From: Pseudomonas salomonii
Lineage (GTDB): Bacteria > Pseudomonadota > Gammaproteobacteria > Pseudomonadales > Pseudomonadaceae
Reading direction: 5' to 3'
Length of the DNA: 64,000 nt
Assembly (NCBI RefSeq): GCF_900107155.1
Contig: NZ_FNOX01000005.1
Location: forward strand, 1-64,000
A program made the translations under genes and the position numbers. Below the pieces are notes generated by a model. The model made no database searches and had not been told where the DNA came from. It saw nothing but the letters and a program-made list of their open reading frames with translations. Below are positions 1-8,574 of this stretch, one piece after another. Position 1 is the first letter of the stretch. Every line of letters starts with the position of its first letter.

Positions 1-263
1 ATGCGCTTTTCGTCGACGGCGACGCGGGCGGCGGAGCCTTCGAGTTCGGCGAGGCCTTCGGCGACGTCGAGTTTGTCCAGGGCGGCCTTGGCGCGCACGA
101 TGGCGGCGGAGTCACTGGCGGTGACGGCGCGGGCTTCGATGGCGGCGGCAGCGCCGGCACCGTCGAGGCGGTCCATGTTGGCTTCGGTGGCGTGGCCGGC
201 GTTGGCGCCTTTGGCGGCTACTTCGCCTTCTTCTTCTTTGTCGAATTCGTCCCAGCTCAGCAT
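1..263 (-). CDS. nrdB: Ribonucleotide reductase class Ia beta subunit NrdB, N-terminal part (runs off the window)
   Basis: Read on the minus strand, the first 87 codons begin MLSWDEFDKEEEGEVAAKG and continue through an Ala/Glu/Asp-rich stretch to ARVAVDEKR. I recognise this as the N-terminal extension of Pseudomonas NrdB, the diferric-tyrosyl radical subunit that works with NrdA to make dNTPs. The metal and tyrosine residues lie beyond the window edge and cannot be checked. The start is supported by a GGAG Shine-Dalgarno about 10 bases upstream. nrdA is not adjacent: it lies on the same strand at 45976–48870. The identity rests on recalled N-terminal sequence only. Confidence 0.85.
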   Translation of the reverse strand, partial: MLSWDEFDKEEEGEVAAKGANAGHATEANMDRLDGAGAAAAIEARAVTASDSAAIVRAKAALDKLDVAEGLAELEGSAARVAVDEKR

Positions 264-840
264 GACGTGTCGTCTCCTGCGTGAGGGCTCAAAGGTGCCC
301 GTGTGAAACCGGATGGTTGGGTGTTCACACGGCCCAGAGGCCGCGGTGGATCTTAAGGAATCGTTTGTTGCAACAGCTCGCGCAGGCAATTAAACGGAAT
401 AGGGTTACGGGTTCTGCTTGAGGCTTGAGGTGCGCAGCAACAGATGCAGGCTCGCGCGGAGGCCTCAGGTCTGGCTCTTCATCCCACTGTAAAGGGATAT
501 TGCAGGCCCGATTTACCCGCGCATTATAGGGAAAAAATCGGCTTTGTGTTGCGGCGGATGGTCACGATGGAGGGCCAAAATGGTGTGGTTTTCGGCCGGA
601 GCGTGTGTTTGCAAGGCTTTGCTGGGGTAGGAATTTTTTGACGGGCGGTGGGATAGTTTTTGTAGGGCTGGGGGAGGTGGGTGTGTGGCGGGCTTTGGCG
701 GGTGTGTGAGGCCGAAATCGCCATCGCCGGCAAGCCAGCTCCCACATTGGGTGGGCGGTGGGCCAGAGGGCGGTTCTTGGCCGCAAGAACGATTTCTTGC
801 GGCGACCAAGATCCGGGTTTAAATCTTTCTGAAAAAGTTA
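264..840. other. Intergenic region upstream of nrdB with a candidate promoter and a single REP
   Basis: No convincing gene; the short frames here overlap on both strands and look like chance. A near-consensus -10 box for the minus strand (TATAAT) lies at 523–528, which would give nrdB a leader of about 250 bases. Short inverted arms CCGATTT/AAATCGG (508–514 and 535–541) flank it. GTGTGAA/TTCACAC arms at 301–307 and 324–330 could form a leader hairpin. A single REP unit lies at 721–750. I see no clear NrdR box pair. Confidence 0.45.
721..750. repeat. Single REP element (GGCAAGCCAGCTCCCACA type)
   Basis: Contains the REP core CAAGCCAGCTCCCACA preceded by GCCATCGCCGG. No opposite-facing partner lies within 100 bases, so this is a lone REP and not a REPIN pair. 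The same core occurs in the paired elements at 8393–8481 and 59637–59722. Confidence 0.75.
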
Positions 841-1110
841 TTACCCGTTAGAGCAACCATTGCCCATCACTTGATAATTAAGAATATGCCGCTGACCTTG
901 CGAGTCTTCATATTCCATTTGTACCGGTACAACGTTGCAGACATCCGGGATGTTACTCATGGACAATACTTTGGCCACATCCAAGTGTGTGCTGTAAGTG
1001 TAGTCTTCAACGATCGGTGGGTTCTGTCCGGCCAGCTCAGTCGGGGCTTCGTCGGCCAGGGCGGCGGTGGCGCACAAGCTGCTGAGGGCCAAAACTACTA
1101 ACGCTTTCAT
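841..1110 (-). CDS. Small exported DUF2790-family protein
   Basis: An 89-residue protein starting MKALVVLALSSLCATAALADEAP. This is a typical Sec signal peptide with probable cleavage after ALA. The mature part carries the pattern YxYxxxLDVxKV, two cysteines (in IPDVCNVV and GNGCSNG), and MEYEDSQGQRHILNY, which I recognise as DUF2790, a family of small periplasmic or secreted Pseudomonas proteins of unknown function. The start at 1110 is preferred over an upstream ATG because it is followed directly by the signal peptide and preceded by an AGAAGG ribosome site. It is transcribed divergently from acsA. The two cysteines could form a disulfide (inference). Confidence 0.8.
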   Translation of the reverse strand: MKALVVLALSSLCATAALADEAPTELAGQNPPIVEDYTYSTHLDVAKVLSMSNIPDVCNVVPVQMEYEDSQGQRHILNYQVMGNGCSNG

Positions 1111-1508
1111 TTGTGTATTTACCTTCTTCAGGGCGAAAGGGGTCACGGGGCCCTTATGAGGCCGCGTGTGTAACTTAAGAGTTGGGAAGTTCGGATTAAC
1201 GTTGCCTTGGTGGGGGCTGTTACGGTGTTAATCACGTTGCCTTGTTGGCGGAGTTGATTTTAGGCCTGCGGGTTATATTCATATACCCGTGCTTTTGATA
1301 AACACTATTGGCGGTTTTTGTAACAATCCCGTAGTAAAGGTTTTTTCATCAGGCGCCAAAGCCGCGCAGGCCGTGGGCCAGAGCCCTGAAAGGGCATAGC
1401 AGGGCATTTTGTAGGGGCTTGTTACTACCATCGTCGAATGGTTCTATGGGGCAGCCCCGGCTACAACAGGGGCCATACAACAACAACTATGTCACCGAGG
1501 TAAGAAAG
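1111..1508. promoter_or_regulatory. Divergent control region between the DUF2790 gene and acsA
   Basis: About 400 bases with no gene. Two features stand out. At 1269–1289 there is an AT-centred imperfect palindrome with GGGT…ACCC ends that could be an operator. At 1479–1486 there is AACAACAA, a perfect AANAANAA A-rich motif 22 bases before the acsA start, the type bound by Hfq/Crc in Pseudomonas. I could not fix a promoter with confidence. Confidence 0.45.
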
Positions 1509-3464
1509 ATGAGTGCGGCTTCCCTGTACCCCGTTCGCCCCGAAGTAGCAGCCAACACGCTGACCGACGAGGCGACCTACAAGGCCATGTACCAGCAGTC
1601 GGTGGTCAACCCCGATGGCTTCTGGCGCGAGCAAGCCAAGCGCCTTGACTGGGTCAAGCCTTTCACCGCGGTCAAGCAGACCTCTTTCGACGACCACCAT
1701 GTCGACATCAAATGGTTCGCCGACGGCACCCTCAACGTTTCCTACAACTGCCTGGACCGCCACCTCGCCGAGCGTGGTGATCAGGCGGCGATCATCTGGG
1801 AGGGCGATGACCCTTCCGAAAGCCGCACCATCACCTACCGCGAGCTGCATGAAGAAGTCTGCAAGTTCGCCAACGCCTTGCGCGGCCAGGATGTGCACCG
1901 CGGCGACGTGGTGACTATCTATATGCCGATGATCCCCGAAGCCGTGGTCGCCATGTTGGCCTGTACCCGCATCGGTGCGATTCACTCCGTGGTGTTTGGC
2001 GGTTTTTCGCCGGAGGCGCTGGCCGGTCGCATCATCGACTGTAAGTCGAAGGTTGTGATCACTGCCGACGAAGGCATTCGCGCCGGTAAGAAGATTCCGC
2101 TGAAGGCCAACGTCGACGACGCGCTGACCAACCCGGAAACCAGCAGCATCCAGAAAGTCATTGTGTGCAAGCGTACCAATGGCCACATCAAGTGGAACCA
2201 GCATCGCGACATCTGGTACGAAGACCTGATGAAAGTGGCGGGCACTGTGTGCGCGCCTAAAGAGATGGGCGCCGAAGAAGCGCTGTTCATCCTTTACACC
2301 TCGGGCTCCACCGGCAAGCCTAAAGGCGTGCAGCACACCACCGGCGGCTACTTGCTGTACGCAGCCCTGACCCACGAACGCGTGTTCGACTACCGCCCAG
2401 GCGAAATTTACTGGTGCACCGCCGACGTCGGCTGGGTCACCGGCCACACCTATATTGTCTACGGCCCGCTGGCCAATGGCGCGACCACGCTGCTGTTTGA
2501 AGGCGTGCCGAACTACCCGGATATCACGCGGGTGGGCAAGATCGTCGACAAGCACAAGGTCAATATCCTCTACACCGCACCGACCGCGATCCGCGCGATG
2601 ATGGCGTCGGGCACCGCTGCCTGTGAAGGTGTGGATGGCAGCAGCCTGCGCCTGCTCGGTTCGGTGGGTGAGCCGATCAACCCGGAAGCCTGGGACTGGT
2701 ACTACAAGAACGTCGGCCAATCCCGTTGCCCGATCGTCGACACCTGGTGGCAGACCGAAACCGGCGCCACCTTGATGAGCCCGCTGCCGGGTGCTCACGC
2801 GCTCAAGCCGGGTTCGGCGGCACGCCCGTTCTTCGGCGTGGTGCCGGCGCTGGTGGACAACCTCGGTAACATCATCGAGGGCGCTGCCGAAGGCAACCTG
2901 GTGATCCTCGATTCGTGGCCGGGCCAGGCGCGCACGCTGTATGGCGACCATGACCGTTTTGTCGACACCTACTTCAAGACCTTCCGTGGCATGTACTTCA
3001 CCGGCGACGGTGCGCGTCGCGATGAAGACGGCTACTGGTGGATCACCGGGCGGGTGGACGACGTGTTGAACGTCTCCGGGCACCGTATGGGCACCGCCGA
3101 GATTGAAAGCGCGATGGTTGCTCACCCGAAAGTCGCTGAAGCAGCGGTGGTGGGGGTGCCCCATGACATCAAGGGGCAGGGCATCTATGTGTATGTCACG
3201 CTCAAAAATGGTGAAGAGCCGAACGAAGCGCTGCGCCTGGAGCTGAAAAACTGGGTGCGCAAAGAGATCGGGCCGATTGCCTCGCCGGATGTGATCCAGT
3301 GGGCACCGGGTTTGCCGAAGACGCGTTCGGGGAAAATCATGCGCCGGATTTTGCGCAAGATTGCCACGGCTGAGTATGACGGGTTGGGGGATATCTCCAC
3401 CCTGGCCGACCCAGGTGTGGTGGCGCATTTGATTGAGACGCACAAGACCATGAACGTCGCGTAA
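1509..3464 (+). CDS. acsA: Acetyl-CoA synthetase (AMP-forming)
   Basis: A 651-residue ANL-superfamily adenylating enzyme, the standard length for Acs. It activates acetate with ATP and then forms acetyl-CoA, in the cytoplasm. The adenylation P-loop motif [11 protein letters not shown] lies near residues 262–272. The WWQTETG motif (about 413–419), [20 protein letters not shown] (about 495–515) and the C-terminal catalytic-lysine motif [11 protein letters not shown] (about 600–610) are intact. The start at 1509 (MSAASLYPV) is preferred over an ATG 90 bases upstream because it gives the family length. As in P. aeruginosa (PA0887) the gene sits just upstream of the aot operon but has its own terminator. 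The A-rich motif at 1479 suggests catabolite control. Confidence 0.97.
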   Translation: MSAASLYPVRPEVAANTLTDEATYKAMYQQSVVNPDGFWREQAKRLDWVKPFTAVKQTSFDDHHVDIKWFADGTLNVSYNCLDRHLAERGDQAAIIWEGDDPSESRTITYRELHEEVCKFANALRGQDVHRGDVVTIYMPMIPEAVVAMLACTRIGAIHSVVFGGFSPEALAGRIIDCKSKVVITADEGIRAGKKIPLKANVDDALTNPETSSIQKVIVCKRTNGHIKWNQHRDIWYEDLMKVAGTVCAPKEMGAEEALFILYTSGSTGKPKGVQHTTGGYLLYAALTHERVFDYRPGEIYWCTADVGWVTGHTYIVYGPLANGATTLLFEGVPNYPDITRVGKIVDKHKVNILYTAPTAIRAMMASGTAACEGVDGSSLRLLGSVGEPINPEAWDWYYKNVGQSRCPIVDTWWQTETGATLMSPLPGAHALKPGSAARPFFGVVPALVDNLGNIIEGAAEGNLVILDSWPGQARTLYGDHDRFVDTYFKTFRGMYFTGDGARRDEDGYWWITGRVDDVLNVSGHRMGTAEIESAMVAHPKVAEAAVVGVPHDIKGQGIYVYVTLKNGEEPNEALRLELKNWVRKEIGPIASPDVIQWAPGLPKTRSGKIMRRILRKIATAEYDGLGDISTLADPGVVAHLIETHKTMNVA

Positions 3465-3482
3465 GGCGGGCTTGGGTCAGAT

Positions 3483-3519
3483 AAAGCCCCATTTGGCGTG
3501 AGCCGGGTGGGGCTTTTTT
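3483..3519 (+). terminator. Rho-independent terminator after acsA
   Basis: AAAGCCCC pairs with GGGGCTTT across a short loop and is followed by a T run (GGCTTTTTTG), 19 bases after the acsA stop codon. Confidence 0.9.
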
Positions 3520-3547
3520 GTGGGGATCGAAGACGATGGAAATCCCC

Positions 3548-3636
3548 TGTGGGAGCGGGCTTGCTCGCGAATTCGGTGGATCAGTGAGCAGAGATGTAGC
3601 TGACCCACCCCATTCGCGAGCAAGCCCGCTCCCACA
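3548..3636. repeat. REPIN: inverted REP pair, GTGGGAGCGGGCTTGCTCGCGA type
   Basis: A left REP (from 3548) and its inverted partner (ending 3636) flank about 40 bases of unique sequence. It would fold as a long cruciform or hairpin. Same sequence class as the elements at 20858 and 23745. Confidence 0.92.
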
Positions 3637-4159
3637 TTTGGAATGTATTTCATGGCCGGAATCAGTGGTGTCTGACGGCCCGGCATAACCACCAAGCCAA
3701 TAAATATCGGTTTCTCTCGCAGGAAGTTTCTGAATGTTACCGTCCAGCCTAAATGTGTAACCTCACGCCCAAGCCTGAGGCAATGCGCTACGCCCATGCC
3801 CCGAAAACCCGCGTTTTAGACACCCTCACAAATAAGATTAAACGCCAGACTTGCCGTGCTAGAAGGGTTTGCGAATAATAGGCCCGCAATTTGCAGCATC
3901 ATCAGGTTTTATATCTTTTGTCTCTGCATAAAAATCAGAGGCTGTCAATAAGCTGGAACCGCTTTCTCGGTGCTTCTGTAAATTGTTGTCGCATTGAGGA
4001 AATATCGGCTTCCGGCCTGTCGTTAGAATGCCGATCACTCGCTCGTCGTCTCCTGTATCAATTCGGGGTAGGACGCAGCACCGCTATTCGGTTTCACTTA
4101 AGTCGCATCGTGGGCCACGGCTCATTCTGCTTTTTGCCCCATACCGATGGAGTCCCAAG
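3637..4159 (+). promoter_or_regulatory. aot operon upstream region with ArgR operator
   Basis: A long leader region without a convincing gene; one 90-codon frame at 3891–4163 shows no recognisable features and overlaps the operator. At 3987–4002 the sequence reads TGTCGC-N8-AA, the Pseudomonas ArgR half-site. A weaker half-site lies exactly 21 bases upstream (CTCGGT-N8-AA, 3966–3981), giving the direct-repeat arrangement ArgR uses. Another TGTCG lies at 4018. The operator implies control by the ArgR encoded at the end of the operon (inference from P. aeruginosa). I could not assign the -10/-35 boxes. Confidence 0.65.
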
Positions 4160-4945
4160 ATGAAGAAACTTGTGCTGTTGGGCGCCCTGGCGCTGTCCGT
4201 GCTGTCCATGCAGGCCTTCGCTGATGAAAAGCCTCTGAAAATTGGTATTGAAGCGGCTTACCCTCCGTTTGCCTCGAAGGCGCCGGATGGCAGCATCGTC
4301 GGTTTTGACTACGACATCGGTAACGCGCTGTGCGCAGAGATGAAGGTCAAGTGCGTATGGGTCGAGCAGGAATTCGACGGCCTGATCCCTGCGCTCAAAG
4401 TGCGCAAGATCGACGCGATTCTGTCGTCCATGTCCATCACTGAAGACCGCAAGAAGTCCGTGGACTTCACCAACCGCTACTACCTGAGCCCGGCGCAGCT
4501 GGTGATGAAGGAAGGCACCACCGTCAGCGACAGCCTGGATGAACTCAAAGGCAAGAAAATCGGCGTGCAACGCGGTTCGATCCACGATCGTTTCGCCAAG
4601 GAAGTCCTGGCCCCTAAAGGTGTCACGGTGGTGCCTTACAGCTCGCAGAACGAAATCTACCTGGACGTGGAAGCCGGTCGCCTCGATGGCACCGTGGCTG
4701 ACGCTACCCTGCTGCAAGACGGCTTCCTGAAAACCCCGGCCGGTAAAGGCTACGCGTTTGTGGGCCCACAGTTCACCGACGCCAAGTACTTCGGTGACGG
4801 CATTGGCATCGCGGTACGCAAAGGCGACAAGGCCGAGCTGGACAAGATCAACGCGGCCATCGCTGCGATCCGTGCCAACGGCGAATACAAGAAAATCCAG
4901 GACAAATACTTCGACTTCGATATTTACGGCGCTGACCCTAAGTAA
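4160..4945 (+). CDS. aotJ: Arginine/ornithine-binding periplasmic protein
   Basis: A 261-residue family-3 solute-binding protein. The signal peptide [21 protein letters not shown] is followed by the mature start [17 protein letters not shown]. The G(F)DYDIGNALC motif near 50–60 and the [15 protein letters not shown] motif are typical of basic-amino-acid binding proteins (ArgT/HisJ/AotJ). The start is set by GGAG at about 4149 and the signal peptide; an in-frame extension 44 codons upstream lacks both. It captures arginine and ornithine in the periplasm for AotQMP. The order aotJ-Q-M-(hydrolase)-P-argR matches P. aeruginosa PA0888–PA0893. A hairpin with T run separates it from aotQ. Confidence 0.96.
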   Translation: MKKLVLLGALALSVLSMQAFADEKPLKIGIEAAYPPFASKAPDGSIVGFDYDIGNALCAEMKVKCVWVEQEFDGLIPALKVRKIDAILSSMSITEDRKKSVDFTNRYYLSPAQLVMKEGTTVSDSLDELKGKKIGVQRGSIHDRFAKEVLAPKGVTVVPYSSQNEIYLDVEAGRLDGTVADATLLQDGFLKTPAGKGYAFVGPQFTDAKYFGDGIGIAVRKGDKAELDKINAAIAAIRANGEYKKIQDKYFDFDIYGADPK

Positions 4946-4967
4946 CTCGTCGCAGCTGTCTGTCCAG

Positions 4968-5011
4968 AATGGCGCAAGCAACAGAAGATTCTGAAGTTTG
5001 CGCCATTTTTT
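4968..5011 (+). terminator. Intra-operon terminator/attenuator between aotJ and aotQ
   Basis: AATGGCGCAA (4968–4977) pairs perfectly with TTGCGCCATT (4998–5007) and is followed by six T residues. It would let most transcripts end after aotJ, giving excess binding protein over membrane subunits. That role is known for other ABC operons and is inferred here. Confidence 0.75.
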
Positions 5012-5037
5012 CATCCCCCTTTTCGAGGACCTGAATC

Positions 5038-5727
5038 ATGTTGAACGGCTACGGGGCTGTCATCCTCGATGGCGCATGGTTGACGCTTCAGCTCGCCTTG
5101 TCGTCCATGGCCTTGGCCATTGTTCTGGGTCTGATCGGGGTCGCGTTACGCCTGTCGCCGGTGCGCTGGTTGGCTTGGCTGGGTGACTTGTACTCCACGG
5201 TGATCCGCGGGATCCCCGACCTGGTGCTGATTCTGCTGATTTTCTACGGCGGCCAGGACTTGTTAAACCGCGTCGCGCCGATGCTCGGCTATGACGACTA
5301 TATCGACTTGAACCCCTTGGCCGCCGGTATCGGCACCCTGGGTTTCATCTTTGGCGCCTACCTCTCGGAAACCTTCCGTGGCGCCTTCATGGCCATTCCC
5401 AAGGGCCAGGCCGAGGCCGGCCTTGCGTATGGCATGAGCAGTTTCCAGGTGTTTTTCCGGGTGATGGTGCCGCAGATGATTCGGCTGGCGATCCCCGGGT
5501 TCACCAACAACTGGCTGGTACTCACCAAGGCCACCGCGCTGATCTCGGTGGTGGGCCTGCAAGACATGATGTTCAAGGCCAAACAGGCGGCAGACGCCAC
5601 CCGTGAGCCTTTTACCTTCTTCCTCGCAGTGGCGGCGATGTACCTGGTGATCACCAGCGTATCGTTGCTGGCCCTGCGTTATCTTGAGAAGCGCTACTCG
5701 GTAGGCGTAAGGGCGGCTGATCTATGA
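5038..5727 (+). CDS. aotQ: Arginine/ornithine ABC transporter permease
   Basis: A 229-residue HisQ/GlnP-type inner-membrane permease with about five hydrophobic segments. It has the EAA-loop signature EAGLAYGMSSFQVFFRVMVPQ near residues 123–143, which contacts the ATPase. The start MLNGYGAVILDG is preceded by a GAGGA ribosome site. Its stop overlaps the aotM start by four bases (ATGA), so the two permeases are probably translationally coupled and form the AotQM heterodimer. Confidence 0.95.
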   Translation: MLNGYGAVILDGAWLTLQLALSSMALAIVLGLIGVALRLSPVRWLAWLGDLYSTVIRGIPDLVLILLIFYGGQDLLNRVAPMLGYDDYIDLNPLAAGIGTLGFIFGAYLSETFRGAFMAIPKGQAEAGLAYGMSSFQVFFRVMVPQMIRLAIPGFTNNWLVLTKATALISVVGLQDMMFKAKQAADATREPFTFFLAVAAMYLVITSVSLLALRYLEKRYSVGVRAADL

Positions 5728-6422
5728 TCTTCGACTACAACGTCATCTGGGAAGCCATGCCGCTGTACCTTGGCGGCCTGGCAACCACCCTGAAACTGCT
5801 GGCCATTTCGCTGTTCTTCGGCCTGCTCGCCGCCTTGCCCCTGGGCTTGATGCGCGTGTCCAAGCAGCCGGTCATCAACGGTGCGGCCTGGCTCTACACC
5901 TACGTGATCCGCGGCACGCCGATGCTGGTGCAGCTGTTTTTGATCTACTACGGCCTGGCGCAATTCGAAGCCGTGCGCGAAAGCTTCCTGTGGCCGCTGC
6001 TGTCGAGCGCCACGTTCTGCGCGTGCCTGGCGTTTGCGATCAACACCAGCGCCTACACCGCCGAAATCATCGCTGGCAGCCTCAAGGCCACGCCCAACGG
6101 TGAGATCGAAGCGGCCAAGGCCATGGGCATGTCGCGCTACAAGCTGTACCGCCGCATCCTGCTGCCGTCGGCCCTGCGCCGCGCGCTGCCGCAGTACAGC
6201 AACGAAGTGATCATGATGCTGCAGACCACCAGCCTGGCGTCCATCGTCACCTTGATCGACATCACCGGTGCTGCACGCACCGTTAACGCCCAGTACTACT
6301 TGCCGTTCGAAGCCTATATCACCGCCGGCGTGTTCTACCTGTGCCTGACCTTTATCCTGGTGCGCCTGTTCAAGTTGGCCGAGCGCCGCTGGCTGAGCTA
6401 CCTGGCTCCACGGAAGCACTGA
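5724..6422 (+). CDS. aotM: Arginine/ornithine ABC transporter permease
   Basis: A 232-residue HisM-type permease, second half of the transmembrane heterodimer. The EAA-loop signature EAAKAMGMSRYKLYRRILLP lies near residues 131–150. It overlaps aotQ by four bases and is followed by the next gene after one base, so this is a tight operon. There are about five predicted membrane helices and a basic C-terminus (RRWLSYLAPRKH). Confidence 0.95.
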   Translation: MIFDYNVIWEAMPLYLGGLATTLKLLAISLFFGLLAALPLGLMRVSKQPVINGAAWLYTYVIRGTPMLVQLFLIYYGLAQFEAVRESFLWPLLSSATFCACLAFAINTSAYTAEIIAGSLKATPNGEIEAAKAMGMSRYKLYRRILLPSALRRALPQYSNEVIMMLQTTSLASIVTLIDITGAARTVNAQYYLPFEAYITAGVFYLCLTFILVRLFKLAERRWLSYLAPRKH

Positions 6423-6423
6423 T

Positions 6424-7536
6424 ATGGAACGTATCGATCACCTGTTGCCCTGGGGCCACCTGGGGTGTGAACGCCAACTGAGCGTCTTTCGTTTCGGCAC
6501 TGGCGAGCGCAAGGCCTATATCCAGGCCAGCCTGCACGCCGACGAATTGCCCGGAATGCGCGCGGCGTGGGAGCTGAAAAAGCGCCTCACCGAACTGGAA
6601 CAGCAAGGCGCGCTTAACGGCGTGATCGAGCTGGTGCCGGTGGCCAACCCGATGGGCCTGGGCCAGTTGCTGCAAGGCAGCCACCAGGGGCGTTTCGAGG
6701 TGGGCAGCGGCAAGAACTTCAACCGTGATTTCGTCGAACTGAGCGCGCCGGTTGCCGAGTTGCTCAAGGGCAAGCTGGGCGATGATCCGCACGCCAATGT
6801 GCGCATGATCCGCCAGGCGATGACCGACGCACTCAACGCACTGCCCGCGCCGAGCAGTCAGCTGCAAGGCATGCAGCGCATCTTGCTGAGCCACGCCTGC
6901 ACTGCCGATATCGTCCTTGACCTGCATTGCGACGCCGAAGCCGCGTTGCACATGTATGCGTTGCCCCAGCACTGGCCGCAGTGGCGCTCGTTGTCGGCGC
7001 ATTTGAATGTGAAGGTCGGCCTGCTGGCGGAAGACTCCGGCGGCAGTTCGTTTGATGAGGCGTGCTCGCTGCCGTGGTTGCGTCTGTCCCAGGCGTTCCC
7101 CGAGGCACAGGTTCCGCTGGCGTGCCTGGCGACTACCCTGGAATTGGGCGGCCAGGCCGACACCGGCCGTGATGAAGCGATTTTCCACGCCGAAGGCATC
7201 CTCGCGTTCCTGGCCGAGCAGGGCTTGATCACCGGCCAATGGCCGGCGCCGCAATACGAAGCGTGCGAAGGCTTGCCGTTTGAAGGCACCGAGTTGCTGT
7301 TTGCGCCCCATGCCGGTGTGATCAGTTACCTGCGTAAAGCCGGTGACCGGGTAGAAGCGGGCGATGAGATTTTTGAAGTGATTGACCCTCTGACCGACCG
7401 CGTCAGCATTGTCTGCGCGGGTACATCCGGGGTGTTGTTTGCCGTTGAACGGCTACGTTATGCCCAAGCGGGTTTCTGGCTGGCCAAGGTGGCGGGGCGC
7501 GAAGCGCTGCGTCACGGGCGCTTGCTCAACGACTGA
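6424..7536 (+). CDS. aotO: M14-family (AstE/AspA-like) zinc hydrolase in the aot operon
   Basis: A 370-residue protein of the succinylglutamate desuccinylase/aspartoacylase superfamily. Visible metal-site motifs are HADE (His38, Glu41) and DLHCD (His168). A catalytic-glutamate candidate lies in TTLELGG (Glu240), and there is an NFNRDF segment at 98–103. The C-terminal third (about 285–370) looks like the small beta domain seen in AspA-type proteins. It lies between aotM and aotP, as PA0891 does in P. aeruginosa. Its substrate is unknown; it is distinct from true AruE (22715–23719). It could process an acylated arginine-pathway compound (inference). Transport should not need it. Confidence 0.85.
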   Translation: MERIDHLLPWGHLGCERQLSVFRFGTGERKAYIQASLHADELPGMRAAWELKKRLTELEQQGALNGVIELVPVANPMGLGQLLQGSHQGRFEVGSGKNFNRDFVELSAPVAELLKGKLGDDPHANVRMIRQAMTDALNALPAPSSQLQGMQRILLSHACTADIVLDLHCDAEAALHMYALPQHWPQWRSLSAHLNVKVGLLAEDSGGSSFDEACSLPWLRLSQAFPEAQVPLACLATTLELGGQADTGRDEAIFHAEGILAFLAEQGLITGQWPAPQYEACEGLPFEGTELLFAPHAGVISYLRKAGDRVEAGDEIFEVIDPLTDRVSIVCAGTSGVLFAVERLRYAQAGFWLAKVAGREALRHGRLLND

Positions 7537-7563
7537 CCACCTGTTTTTGTGAGAACCGACCGC

Positions 7564-8328
7564 ATGTACAAACTTGAAGTCCAAGACCTGCATAAACGCT
7601 ATGGCAGTCATGAAGTGCTCAAAGGCGTGTCCCTGGCCGCCGCGGCCGGTGATGTGATCAGCATCATCGGTTCCAGTGGTTCGGGCAAAAGTACCTTTTT
7701 GCGCTGCATCAACCTGCTGGAGCAACCCCACGCCGGCAAGATTCTGCTCAATAACGAAGAGCTGAAACTGGTGGCCAACAAGGACGGCGCCATGAAGGCC
7801 GCCGACCCTAAACAGCTGCAGCGCATGCGTTCGCGTCTGTCCATGGTGTTCCAGCATTTCAACCTGTGGTCGCATATGACGGCGCTGGAAAACGTGATGG
7901 AAGCGCCGGTGCACGTGCTGGGCATGTCGAAAAAAGACGCGCGTGAGAAGGCCGAGCATTACCTGGCCAAGGTCGGCGTGGGCCATCGTAAAGATGCGTT
8001 CCCGGGCCACATGTCCGGCGGTGAGCAGCAGCGCGTGGCGATTGCCCGTGCCCTGGCGATGGAACCGGAGGTGATGCTGTTCGACGAACCGACCTCGGCC
8101 CTCGACCCGGAGCTGGTCGGCGAAGTGCTCAAGGTGATGCAGGACCTGGCCCAGGAAGGCCGCACCATGGTGGTAGTGACTCACGAAATGGGCTTTGCCC
8201 GTGAAGTGTCGAACCAGTTGGTGTTTTTGCACAAAGGCATCGTCGAAGAACGGGGTGACCCGCGTGAAGTGCTGGTGAACCCGCAGTCCGAGCGGTTGCA
8301 GCAGTTCCTTTCGGGTAGCTTGAAATAA
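7564..8328 (+). CDS. aotP: Arginine/ornithine ABC transporter ATP-binding protein
   Basis: A 254-residue HisP-type ATPase. It has Walker [10 protein letters not shown] (about residues 37–45), Q-loop MVFQHFNLW, signature [15 protein letters not shown], Walker [13 protein letters not shown], and the H-loop histidine in [13 protein letters not shown]. The start [14 protein letters not shown] at 7564 is chosen over a frame-extending ATG five codons earlier, since HisP homologs begin this way. It powers arginine/ornithine uptake through AotQM. A REPIN separates it from argR. Confidence 0.96.
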   Translation: MYKLEVQDLHKRYGSHEVLKGVSLAAAAGDVISIIGSSGSGKSTFLRCINLLEQPHAGKILLNNEELKLVANKDGAMKAADPKQLQRMRSRLSMVFQHFNLWSHMTALENVMEAPVHVLGMSKKDAREKAEHYLAKVGVGHRKDAFPGHMSGGEQQRVAIARALAMEPEVMLFDEPTSALDPELVGEVLKVMQDLAQEGRTMVVVTHEMGFAREVSNQLVFLHKGIVEERGDPREVLVNPQSERLQQFLSGSLK

Positions 8329-8392
8329 TCAAGACTGCTTTTGTGCACTCAAATAGTGCATATTTCGCAGCTCGGAAGTTGACTTCCGTCCC

Positions 8393-8481
8393 TGTGGGAG
8401 CTGGCTTGCCTGCGACAGCGATATATCAGTAACCGGTGTGCCATCTGACCCACCGCCATCGCAGGCAAGCCAGCTCCCACA
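8393..8481. repeat. REPIN: inverted REP pair, GTGGGAGCTGGCTTGCCTGCGA type
   Basis: Two inverted REP cores (8393 and ending 8481) surround about 45 unique bases between aotP and argR. Two short inverted repeats precede it: TGCACT/AGTGCA at 8344–8360 and CGGAAGT/ACTTCCG at 8373–8388. They could be a weak terminator or regulator sites. Confidence 0.92.
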
Positions 8482-8574
8482 TTGGATCTCCATTTGTTTT
8501 GAGATTTGTGTTGGTTTCCGGGCTAGCATTGGCCCTTGTCTTCATTACTGTTACTCGCTTCGGATAGCCCCTAA

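Noticed and set aside
1..306. Plus-strand frame of 101 codons at the window start
   Set aside because: Ser/Ala-rich shadow. The minus strand encodes the NrdB N-terminus.
1461..3443. 660-codon minus-strand frame opposite acsA
   Set aside because: Its translation is rich in His, Arg, Val and Gly without domains. It is the antisense shadow of the codon pattern of acsA.
3548..3636. Repeated palindromic elements considered as a CRISPR array
   Set aside because: Units are inverted pairs scattered singly between genes, not regularly spaced direct repeats with spacers. They are REPINs.
3891..4163. 90-codon plus-strand frame upstream of aotJ
   Set aside because: No ribosome site or domain, and it overlaps the ArgR operator and aotJ ribosome site.
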